Source: Mycobacterium sp. IS-3022 (GTDB taxonomy: Bacteria > Actinomycetota > Actinomycetes > Mycobacteriales > Mycobacteriaceae). Taken from it: a DNA stretch of 64,000 nucleotides. Of the stretch, positions 53,749 to 64,000 are shown piece after piece. Both the position numbers and the translations under genes were made by a program. Below the pieces are notes generated by a model. The model made no database searches and had not been told where the DNA came from. It saw nothing but the letters and a program-made list of their open reading frames with translations. Position 1 is the first letter of the stretch. Every line of letters starts with the position of its first letter. The DNA is taken from assembly GCF_001500065.1 (NCBI RefSeq), contig NZ_LQIN01000012.1:186001-250000 (forward strand). The letters are read 5' to 3'.

Positions 53749-54500
53749 CCGCTGGCGGTGCAGATCGTCAGGCCCGCGCCGGTGCGCTGCTGCACTACGG
53801 CGCCGTCGACGGTGATCGAACAGTTCACCTCGCGGCCGACGTTGATGATGCTGACGCTCGCCGACGTGGCGGCCGATTCGGACAACTCCACTTCCTTGCT
53901 CCAGGGCAGCATCACGTTGAACTCGGTCTGCAGCAGGCCGCCGCTGTCGACGTAGGTGATGTTGATCGCACGTCCGGTGCCGCTGACGACGTAGACGACG
54001 GTCTGCGTCGCGCCGGGAGTGGTCCGCCCTGGTGAGGGCGGCACAGTGGGCACGTCGGGCACGGTCGGCAGCGGCAGGCCCGGGGTGGTGGGCGTGCGCG
54101 GCGTCGTCGTCGGGAGCCGGGTCGGAAAGCTCGGCTCCTCCACGGGGGGCGGCGCCACAACCGTCTGCTGCTGCGATGAGTTGACGATGACCAGCGCAAT
54201 CACCAGGCCGAGCACGATGAGCATCGCGATGCCAGCGGCCAGCCAGAGCCAGCGTGGCGACTTCGGAGGCTCCGGCGGCGGCTGGGACGGCTCCCCGGGC
54301 GGATACGGCGCGCCGTACTGGCCGGTCCCGTAGGGGTCGTACCCGTACGCGGACGACGGCAGCTGCTCCGTCGGCGCAGGTCCGGGGGGTGTCTGATAGG
54401 TGGGGCCGTAGGCCTGGCTGGCGTATGCCGGATCGCTGTATTCCGGATAGGGGTAGCCCTGCGGTTGCTCATCGCGGCCAGGCCGTGGTGTGTCGGTCAT
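53745..54500 (-). CDS. Proline-rich single-pass membrane protein with MmpS-like outer domain (Rv2507 homologue)
   Basis: A 251-residue protein. The cytoplasmic N-terminus is rich in Pro, Tyr and Gly (about residues 1-80), one transmembrane helix follows (LWLAAGIAMLIVLGLVIALVIV, about 85-106), then a Pro/Thr linker (about 115-165), and finally a beta-rich external domain of about 85 residues resembling MmpS-type folds (VVYVVSGTGRAINITYVDSGG, INVGREVNCSITVDGAVV) with two cysteines. Start chosen at the ATG 54500 (MTDTPRPGRDEQP). Function unknown; the layout suggests a cell-envelope accessory factor. Confidence 0.87.
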   Translation of the reverse strand: MTDTPRPGRDEQPQGYPYPEYSDPAYASQAYGPTYQTPPGPAPTEQLPSSAYGYDPYGTGQYGAPYPPGEPSQPPPEPPKSPRWLWLAAGIAMLIVLGLVIALVIVNSSQQQTVVAPPPVEEPSFPTRLPTTTPRTPTTPGLPLPTVPDVPTVPPSPGRTTPGATQTVVYVVSGTGRAINITYVDSGGLLQTEFNVMLPWSKEVELSESAATSASVSIINVGREVNCSITVDGAVVQQRTGAGLTICTASG

Positions 54501-54590
54501 ACCCACCTCATGGGTGCGAGAGTACCTGTGCGACCGCTCAACGGACCGCGCCTCGGCGCACGGCTTGCCTGGGTATGCAGAATTGGTCCG

Positions 54591-56465
54591 GTGGGAGAAC
54601 AGGTTCGCCGGGTCTACGGCGCGTCGATGTCGCCCGACGCGACCGCGTTCGCACACCTGGTCGACGACGGCGGCTTCCCCCGCGCGGTGCAGCGGTTCCT
54701 GAGCGGCTGGCGCGCGAGTTCGTCACGCGACGTCGAGCTGCCCGTCGAGGGTGCCGTCACCCGGGTGTTGCACTCCGCCGACGGCCACTGGCTCGCCTGC
54801 GAGGTGGCGCCCGACGGCGGTACCCGCACCCAGATTTGGGTTGTCACAACGGATCCGGACGACCGCGACGCCCGTCGTATCGACACCTGGCCGTCGGACA
54901 TGCTGGAAGGGGCCGCCGAGCTGATCAGCTGGGACGGTACGCAGGTCGCCGCAATCCTGACCGGCGAGGACGGTGTCGGCAGCTCCTGTCTGATCGATCC
55001 CGCGACCGGCGACACCGTCGTGCTGGACCGCCGCTCGGGCGGTCGACTGGTCGATTCGTGGGCCGGCGCCGCGCTGGTGCGGGTCGGTCCACGCGGCTAC
55101 CGAGACCTGATCATGCTACGCGGACGAACCGAAACCGCGTTGCTGCCATACGATCCGGGCTCCACCTCCGATACCGGCATCATCCTTGACGACCATCACC
55201 CCCGCCGGCTACGCGCCGGACTGGAAGGTGAGACCACCCAGCTCTACTACCCGGCCAAAACCTACGACAACAGCGCCGAAGGCTTTGTGCGGGCACTGAT
55301 CCGCAGCGAGAACGGGGCGGAGTACGCGCGTTTACTGGAGGTCACCACCACGGCCGACGGCGTGGCCTACCAGGTCCTCGCCGAGCGCCCGGATTTCGAG
55401 CTCGACGAGTTCACCGTCAGCGATGATTTGTCCACCGTGGCGATGTTGTGGAACATCCACGGGGCCAGCGAGTTACAGATCCTCGAGCTCGGCGACAACA
55501 CCCTGCACGAGCCGATCCCGCTGCCCGGAATGGTGGCCACCCAGTTGAGCATCAGCGCGGGCGGGTCGATGCTGGCGGTGACGGTCGAGGGCCCCTCGAC
55601 TCCGCCGACCGTCGAACTGGTCGATCCCCGCACGGGGGTGTGGGAGATCGTCGACCGCGAACCCAGCTCCGGACCGGTCAGCGCCGACCCGACCCTGGAG
55701 ACCGTGACGGCGCGCGACGGCCTGCGGTTCACCGGCTGGCTGTTCCGCCCGCCCGAAGGCATTCCGACGATCGGCGCGATGCTGTTCCTGCACGGCGGGC
55801 CCGAGGGGCAGGGCAGGCCCGGCTACAACGAGTTCTTCCCCGCGCTGCTCGAGGAGGGCATCAGTGTGTTCCTGCCGAACGTGCGGGGCTCGGGGGGGTT
55901 CGGCCGGTCGTTCATGCACGCCGATGACCGGGAGCGACGGTTCGCCGCGATCGACGACGTCGCCGATGCGGTCGCGTACCTCGTCGAGCACGACGTCGCG
56001 CCCGCTGACCGCATCGCATGTTGCGGATGGTCCTACGGCGGCTACCTGACCCAGGCGGCGCTCACCTTTCATCCGGACCGGTTCGCCGCCGGAATCAGCA
56101 TCTGCGGCATGAGCGATCTGAACACCTGGTACCGCACCACCGAACCGTGGATCGCCGCCGCCGCATACCCGAAGTACGGCCACCCCATCAGTGACCGCGA
56201 GCTGCTCGAGCAGCTGTCCCCGCTGCAGCGCGCCGAGGCGTTGACGGCGCCGCTGCTGCTGGTGCACGGCGCCAACGACACCAACGTCCCGCCCACCGAA
56301 TCCCAGCAAATGTTCGAAGCGCTGCAAGCGCTTAACCGAAAGGCCGAACTGTTGATGTTCGACGACGACGGCCACGAGATCGACAAGCGCGAGAACCGCG
56401 CGGTGCTGGTCAAAGCCATGCGCGAGTGGCTGATTGCGTCATTCAGCGCTCACCGCAGCTTGTAA
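54591..56465 (+). CDS. S9-family prolyl oligopeptidase-type serine peptidase
   Basis: A 624-residue peptidase with an N-terminal beta-propeller (about 30-370) and a C-terminal alpha/beta hydrolase domain. The nucleophile is Ser481 in CCGWSYGGYLTQ, the acid is in VHGANDTNVPPTES and the His is in FDDDGHEIDKREN. The oxyanion region is FLHGGPEGQGRPGY. This is the acyl-aminoacyl/dipeptidyl peptidase layout and the protein is probably cytoplasmic, since no signal is seen. The start is uncertain: GTG 54591 fits the family length, while ATG at 54510 or 54627 is possible. It is not part of the M. tuberculosis version of this neighbourhood, so it is an insertion relative to it. Confidence 0.9.
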   Translation: MGEQVRRVYGASMSPDATAFAHLVDDGGFPRAVQRFLSGWRASSSRDVELPVEGAVTRVLHSADGHWLACEVAPDGGTRTQIWVVTTDPDDRDARRIDTWPSDMLEGAAELISWDGTQVAAILTGEDGVGSSCLIDPATGDTVVLDRRSGGRLVDSWAGAALVRVGPRGYRDLIMLRGRTETALLPYDPGSTSDTGIILDDHHPRRLRAGLEGETTQLYYPAKTYDNSAEGFVRALIRSENGAEYARLLEVTTTADGVAYQVLAERPDFELDEFTVSDDLSTVAMLWNIHGASELQILELGDNTLHEPIPLPGMVATQLSISAGGSMLAVTVEGPSTPPTVELVDPRTGVWEIVDREPSSGPVSADPTLETVTARDGLRFTGWLFRPPEGIPTIGAMLFLHGGPEGQGRPGYNEFFPALLEEGISVFLPNVRGSGGFGRSFMHADDRERRFAAIDDVADAVAYLVEHDVAPADRIACCGWSYGGYLTQAALTFHPDRFAAGISICGMSDLNTWYRTTEPWIAAAAYPKYGHPISDRELLEQLSPLQRAEALTAPLLLVHGANDTNVPPTESQQMFEALQALNRKAELLMFDDDGHEIDKRENRAVLVKAMREWLIASFSAHRSL

Positions 56466-56557
56466 CGCGATTGTGGCCGTAGCCAGGTTTACCGAAATTA
56501 TCTGCGGGGTAAACACGCTGCGCACGCGCCGACCGGCGCTGTTGAAGGAGGCGCAGC

Positions 56558-56767
56558 ATGCGAGGTGGCGGAATTCTCGGCGTTGTAGTTCTCATCTGGT
56601 TGCTGATCGGTGTGGTTGCCGCGTATCAGCGGGATTACTTCAGCAATAGCGAAACCAATTGTGCGACAGCGGGCAGCATCGCCCTCACGGTGGTCGTCGG
56701 GCCGTTGAACTACGCGGGCGTCAACCCGAAGGTCACGAATTGCAACCTGCCTGAACCAAGCCAGTGA
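56558..56767 (+). CDS. Small membrane protein, 69 residues
   Basis: A 69-residue protein with a glycine-rich start, one strong hydrophobic helix (ILGVVVLIWLLIGVVAAY) and a short outer part with a Cys pair (ETNCATAGS, VTNCNLP). GAAGGAGG stands seven bases before the ATG, a strong ribosome-binding site. Proteins like this are common in actinobacteria and unnamed. It forms a small pair with the next gene, 39 bases away. Confidence 0.85.
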   Translation: MRGGGILGVVVLIWLLIGVVAAYQRDYFSNSETNCATAGSIALTVVVGPLNYAGVNPKVTNCNLPEPSQ

Positions 56768-56806
56768 CCAACTGGCAGTGAACAACTCAAAAGGAATGGA
56801 GTCACG

Positions 56807-56962
56807 ATGATTGTTCTCGGAGCAATTCTGCTCATCCTCGGTCTGGTGTTCGGGATCTCGATCCTGACCTATATCGGTGTGGTACTGCTCGTCATCGGTG
56901 CGGTCTTCTGGATCCTCGGGTCCGTCGGACGTCCGGTCGGCGGGCGAAAAGTCTGGTACTAG
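56807..56962 (+). CDS. Very small membrane protein (DUF6131-like), 51 residues
   Basis: A 51-residue protein made of two closely spaced hydrophobic helices (IVLGAILLILGLVFGI and LTYIGVVLLVIGAVFWILG) and a basic tail (RPVGGRKVWY). AAGGAATGGAG precedes the ATG. It resembles the DUF6131 family of tiny actinobacterial membrane proteins, of unknown role. Together with the preceding gene it makes a two-gene cassette of membrane microproteins. Confidence 0.82.
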   Translation: MIVLGAILLILGLVFGISILTYIGVVLLVIGAVFWILGSVGRPVGGRKVWY

Positions 56963-56965
56963 CGC

Positions 56966-57595
56966 TTAGCCGCTCCGACCGGCCGAGGTCAGCGCTGCGA
57001 CCGTCATCGCCTTCAAGACGGCTCGCGGGTTGGCCTCGGCCGTTTTGGTCGTACCGGGCTTCAGGACGTGCGGCGTCGAGTTCAACAACCCGAATGTCGC
57101 GTGCGCCATCAGCCGGGCGTCGGACTCGACCAGTGAATCGTTCGCCTGCCTGAGCACGTCCACCCAGATCTCGACGTACTGCCGCTGCGCCTTGCGCACC
57201 TGGCGCTTGGCGGAGGCGGGCAGGTTGCCGAGATCGCGGTCCTGGATTCGGATGAGGTCGGGCTCGCCGAACGCGAACTCCAGATGGAAGTCGATCAGGC
57301 CGTCCAGTGCCGAGGCCGGATCCTCGGCGGCCGCGACGACCTCCTGCGCCCCGGCCAGCAGCCGGGTGCTGATCCCGACCAGCAACTCGACCAGCAACGC
57401 CTCCTTGTTGGGGAAGTGCCGGTAGATCGCCGGTCCGCTGACCCCCGCCGCGGCGCCGATGTCTTCCAGCCGCACCGCCAGATATCCCCGTTCGGCGACC
57501 AGTCTTTCGGCCGCGGCGATCAACTGCGACCGACGGTCCGATTTCGCCTTGCTGCGGCTCGTGGTAGGCAGCTGAGGAGCCGGAGAAGGGGACAA
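56966..57595 (-). CDS. TetR-family regulator of the adjacent branched-chain acyl-CoA operon (Rv2506 homologue)
   Basis: A TetR regulator with a helix-turn-helix near the N-terminus (RRSQLIAAAERLVAERGYLAVRLEDIGAAAGVSGPAIYRHF) and a helical ligand domain. I choose the TTG at 57595, preceded by GGGAGG five bases away. The in-frame ATG at 57643 would extend the protein by 16 residues and run through an operator-like palindrome. It is divergent from accD1, and palindromes at 57626-57668 lie in the gap, so it very probably represses the acc-fadE-maoC-citE operon and itself. The inducer is likely a branched-chain acyl-CoA, by analogy with liu-type regulators. Confidence 0.88.
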   Translation of the reverse strand: MSPSPAPQLPTTSRSKAKSDRRSQLIAAAERLVAERGYLAVRLEDIGAAAGVSGPAIYRHFPNKEALLVELLVGISTRLLAGAQEVVAAAEDPASALDGLIDFHLEFAFGEPDLIRIQDRDLGNLPASAKRQVRKAQRQYVEIWVDVLRQANDSLVESDARLMAHATFGLLNSTPHVLKPGTTKTAEANPRAVLKAMTVAALTSAGRSG

Positions 57596-57625
57596 CGCGC
57601 CTCCCGCCAGCTGGTAGACATTCCG

Positions 57626-59238
<1,613 letters not shown>

Positions 59239-59246
59239 GTGAAGAC

Positions 59247-61240
<1,994 letters not shown>

Positions 61241-61244
<4 letters not shown>

Positions 61245-62401
61245 CTGAATTTCTGGCCACCGGCATGCTGCCGGACCACTACGAACAACTGGCCAAGACG
61301 GTCCGCGACTTCGCCCAGAGCGTCGTGGCGCCCGTCGCGGCCAAACACGACGAAGAACACTCGTTCCCGTACGAGGTCGTCGCGGGGATGGCCGACATGG
61401 GCCTGTTCGGCCTGCCATTCCCCGAAGAGTACGGCGGCATGGGCGGCGACTACTTCGCGTTGTGCCTCGCGCTGGAGGAACTCGGCAAGGTCGACCAAAG
61501 CGTCGCGATCACGCTCGAGGCTGGTGTGTCACTGGGCGCGATGCCGGTGTACCGGTTAGGGACCGAGGAACAGAAGCAGCAGTGGCTGCCGCTGCTGGCA
61601 AGCGGCAAGGCGCTCGGTGCGTTCGGGCTCACCGAAGCCGGCGGCGGTAGCGACGCAGGCGCCACGAAGACGACGGCCAGGCTCGACGACGGGCACTGGG
61701 TGATCAACGGGTCCAAGCAGTTCATCACGAACTCGGGCACCGACATCACCAAGCTCGTCACGGTTACGGCCGTCACCGGCGAAAGCGGTGGCAAGAAAGA
61801 GATCTCGGCGATCCTGGTGCCCGTTCCGACGCCGGGCTTCACCGCCGAACCGGCATACAACAAGGTGGGCTGGAACGCGTCGGACACCCACCCGTTGAGT
61901 TTCGACGATGTGCGGGTGCCCGAGGAGAACCTGCTCGGCGAACGCGGCCGGGGCTACGCAAACTTTCTGCGCATCCTCGACGAAGGCCGCATCGCGATCG
62001 CCGCGCTGTCGGTCGGATCCGCGCAGGGTTGCGTCGACGAATGCGTCCGCTACGCCAGGGAACGCGAGGCGTTCGGCGCCGCGATCGGCACCTACCAGGC
62101 GATCGCATTCAAGATCGCGCGGATGGAGGCCCGGGCGCATATCGCTCGCACGGCCTACTACGACGCCGCCGCGCTGATGCTGGCCGGAAAGCCGTTCAAG
62201 AAGGCGGCTTCGATCGCCAAGATGGTTGCCAGTGAGGCCGCGATGGACAACGCCCGCGATGCAACGCAGATCTTCGGGGGCTACGGCTTCATGAACGAGT
62301 ATTCCGTCGCGCGGCACTACCGCGACAGCAAGATCCTTGAAATCGGTGAGGGCACAACCGAAGTGCAGCTGATGCTGATCGGGCGGGAGCTGGGTCTGTG
62401 A
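61241..62401 (+). CDS. fadE19: Acyl-CoA dehydrogenase (isovaleryl/2-methylacyl-CoA type)
   Basis: A 386-residue FAD-dependent acyl-CoA dehydrogenase. FAD and substrate motifs: [20 protein letters not shown], the tail [25 protein letters not shown], and a central [14 protein letters not shown] with a conserved aromatic/aliphatic environment as in isovaleryl-CoA enzymes. The IYGYGF-like [12 protein letters not shown] follows. It would convert isovaleryl-CoA or a methyl-branched acyl-CoA to the enoyl-CoA that the carboxylase uses. ATGA overlap with accA1, GTGA overlap with the MaoC gene. Confidence 0.95.
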
Positions 62402-62898
62402 GCGGACAAGACGCTTCGAGGAAGGTCGTGATCCAGCGTGGTTTGTGGTACGAGGAGTTCGAGACCGGTGTGCTGTACCAGCACCGGCCGGGGCGCACCA
62501 TCACCGAGGCGGACAACGTCCTGTTCACGACGTTGACGATGAACACCCAGGCGCTGCATCTGGACGCCGCGTTCTCAGATGCGTTGCCGCCGTTCAACCA
62601 GCGGCTGGTCAACTCGATGTTCACGCTGTCCACGCTGGTCGGGCTGTCGGTGGCGCAGCTGACGCAGGGGACCATCGTCGGCAATCTCGGGTTCGGCGAG
62701 ATCGCGTTCCCGAAGCCGCTCTTCCACGGCGACACGCTGTACGCGGAGTCCGAGGTGCTCGAGAAGCGGGAGTCGAAGAGCCGGCCGGGTGAGGGCATCG
62801 TGACATTCGCGCACACCGGCCGCAACCAGCACGGTGACATCGTTGCGACGGCGTCGCGCAAGACGATGGTGCGCATGAAGCCGGCGGAGCAGAGCTGA
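62398..62898 (+). CDS. MaoC-like hydratase (Rv2499c homologue)
   Basis: A 166-residue single hot-dog-fold enoyl-CoA hydratase. The hydratase region is NTQALHLDAAFSDALPPFNQRLVNS, a variant of the DxNxxH motif where NTQALHLD carries the catalytic Asp/His neighbourhood, and VGNLGFGEIAFPKPLFHGDTLYAESEVLEKRESKSRPG follows, typical of the MaoC family in acc operons. It would hydrate an unsaturated branched acyl-CoA. The GTG overlaps the fadE19 stop and the stop overlaps the citE start (TGATG). Confidence 0.92.
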   Translation: MSGQDASRKVVIQRGLWYEEFETGVLYQHRPGRTITEADNVLFTTLTMNTQALHLDAAFSDALPPFNQRLVNSMFTLSTLVGLSVAQLTQGTIVGNLGFGEIAFPKPLFHGDTLYAESEVLEKRESKSRPGEGIVTFAHTGRNQHGDIVATASRKTMVRMKPAEQS

Positions 62899-63716
62899 TG
62901 GCGCTCGACAAGCCGGGCGTCGCATGGCTGTTCTGCCCGGCCGACCGCCCCGAACGATTCGAAAAGGCCGCCGCTGCCGCCGATGTCGTGATCCTCGACC
63001 TCGAGGACGGGGTCGCGGGCAAGGACCGCGAAGCCGCCCGCGCCGCCCTCGTCGATAGTTCGCTGGACCCGGCCCGCACGGTGGTGCGGGTCAATCCGAG
63101 CGCCACCGCCGATCACCAACTGGACCTCGAGGCGCTGTCGAAAACCTCCTACACGACGGTCATGCTCGCCAAGACCGAGGACCCGCAACAGGTGCGCGAC
63201 CTGGCGCCGCTGGACGTCGTGGTGCTGATCGAGACGCCGCTTGGTGCGCTGGCGGTGACCGATCTGGCGCGAATGGACAACGCGGTCGCGTTGATGTGGG
63301 GCGCCGAGGACCTGTTCGCGGTCACCGGCGGCACGGCCAACCGCTATCCCGACGGCAGCTACCGCGAGGTCGCCAGGCACGTGCGGTCGCAGACGCTGCT
63401 GGCGGCCAAGGCGTACGGGCGGCTGGCGCTGGACTCGGTGTTCCTCGACATCAAGAACCTCGCCGGTCTTCGCGCGGAGGTCGACGACGCGGTGGCCGTC
63501 GGTTTCGACGTGAAGGTCGCGATCCATCCGTCGCAGGTCGCGGTCATTCGGGAGGGCTATGCTCCGTCGGCTGAGCAGGTCGAATGGGCGCGACACGTGC
63601 TGGCTGCCGCCCGCGATGCCAGGGGTGTCTTCCAATTCGAAGGCATAATGGTGGATGCCCCAGTACTGCGGCGGGCAGAGCGCATCGTCGCGTTAGCGCC
63701 ACACCCCGGCGACTAG
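62898..63716 (+). CDS. citE: CitE-like acyl-CoA lyase (Rv2498c homologue)
   Basis: A 272-residue HpcH/HpaI-aldolase fold protein. The metal and substrate residues are in VVILDLEDGVAGKDREAAR, VVRVNPSATAD, VVLIETPLGALAV and LMWGAEDLFAVTGG. There are no other citrate lyase subunits here. The orphan mycobacterial CitE (Rv2498c) is known as a malyl/beta-methylmalyl/citramalyl-CoA lyase rather than a citrate lyase part, which suits this operon of branched acyl-CoA enzymes. Its TGATG start overlap shows coupling to the MaoC gene. A short GC hairpin (CCCCC/GGGGG, 63723-63737) follows the stop. Confidence 0.93.
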   Translation: MALDKPGVAWLFCPADRPERFEKAAAAADVVILDLEDGVAGKDREAARAALVDSSLDPARTVVRVNPSATADHQLDLEALSKTSYTTVMLAKTEDPQQVRDLAPLDVVVLIETPLGALAVTDLARMDNAVALMWGAEDLFAVTGGTANRYPDGSYREVARHVRSQTLLAAKAYGRLALDSVFLDIKNLAGLRAEVDDAVAVGFDVKVAIHPSQVAVIREGYAPSAEQVEWARHVLAAARDARGVFQFEGIMVDAPVLRRAERIVALAPHPGD

Positions 63717-63806
63717 CCGACACCCCCACACCGGGGGCCTGCTCTGAACGTCTCCGTGCTGAGCACCTCAGTCGCCTGACGGCGCGATCCGCCGTTCAGT
63801 GACCCT

Positions 63807-63812
63807 AGGAGG
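63807..63812 (+). promoter_or_regulatory. Strong ribosome-binding site of the last gene
   Basis: AGGAGG, a perfect Shine-Dalgarno core, lies four bases before the ATG at 63817. It fixes this start; an earlier in-frame start is not needed. Confidence 0.8.
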
Positions 63813-63816
63813 CGGT

Positions 63817-64000
63817 ATGGCAGGGTCTGTTCAGGCATCCCTGGATGTCGAGTTGCAGCCGGTTCAACTGGTCGCCCCGGACGGGACGCCGACCACCTCG
63901 AGCGCCGCCTCTCGATACCGCCGAGACCTCCCACCCGAGACGTTGTCGTGGCTTTATGAGTCGATGGTCGTCACGCGCGAAATCGACACCGAGTTCGTCA
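63817..64000 (+). CDS. bkdA: Branched-chain 2-oxoacid dehydrogenase E1 alpha subunit, N-terminal part (cut by window edge)
   Basis: Only 61 residues are visible. After a variable N-terminus they read LPPETLSWLYESMVVTREIDTEFV, the start of the thiamine-diphosphate E1 alpha fold. In M. tuberculosis the gene after citE is Rv2497c (bkdA/pdhA), followed by the E1 beta and E2 genes. It would oxidatively decarboxylate branched 2-oxoacids from Val, Leu and Ile, feeding the acyl-CoAs used by the upstream genes. It begins 100 bases after citE with its own strong ribosome-binding site. Confidence 0.85.
   Translation, partial: MAGSVQASLDVELQPVQLVAPDGTPTTSSAASRYRRDLPPETLSWLYESMVVTREIDTEFV

Noticed and set aside
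63723..63737. CCCCC/GGGGG hairpin after citE as a terminator
   Set aside because: The stem is only five base pairs without a T-run, and bkdA follows in the same direction as in the conserved operon, so termination is not supported.

Overview
The window is high-GC actinobacterial DNA and almost certainly comes from a Mycolicibacterium/Mycobacterium chromosome. The evidence is a complete yrbE-mce operon, a single-chain type I fatty acid synthase followed by acpS, an LdtMt2-type L,D-transpeptidase, the mycolate reductase CmrA, and gene order matching the M. tuberculosis Rv2525c-Rv2497c neighbourhood (fas, acpS, M20 peptidase, bcp, DUF3618, ldtB, orn, DUF853 ATPase, cmrA, UMF1 transporter, then the accD1-accA1-fadE19-maoC-citE-bkdA operon). 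No phage, insertion sequence, CRISPR array, rRNA or replication origin was seen.

Positions 1-13697 look like one long plus-strand operon. The end of an aldehyde dehydrogenase, a CaiB-type CoA-transferase, a fused thiolase-fold/OB-fold protein and a thiolase lead without gaps into two YrbE (MlaE-type) permeases and six Mce proteins A-F. Nearly every junction is a start/stop overlap, so acyl-CoA enzymes appear to be co-expressed with a lipid importer. Positions 13700-28900 carry scattered partners: three small secreted proteins, a cytochrome P450 divergent from a TetR regulator, an Ltp-like thiolase with its DUF35 partner, a SnoaL-like protein, an SDR, a truncated VOC gene, an enoyl-CoA hydratase, two acyl-CoA ligases, an amidohydrolase, two Mce-associated membrane proteins, and two IspD-like proteins placed tail to tail. 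An inverted-repeat signal (ATTCTC-N7-GAGAAT and variants) recurs in several promoter gaps here, which suggests one regulon for import and breakdown of an unidentified hydrophobic substrate.

Positions 28900-34300 hold an accessory set: an LtrA membrane protein, ChaB, an MFS transporter, a MerR regulator and an orphan polyamine-type ABC substrate-binding lipoprotein. The roughly 0.9 kb gap before fas contains a 35-codon candidate leaderless microprotein gene and several palindromes.

Positions 35144-64000 are core genome: FAS I and AcpS, wall and RNA-turnover genes, tRNA-Lys(CTT) and tRNA-His(GTG), a prolyl-oligopeptidase-type peptidase, two tiny membrane proteins, and the leucine/branched-chain acid (liu-type) operon under a divergent TetR with palindromic operator candidates. 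The window ends inside the E1-alpha gene of a branched-chain 2-oxoacid dehydrogenase.
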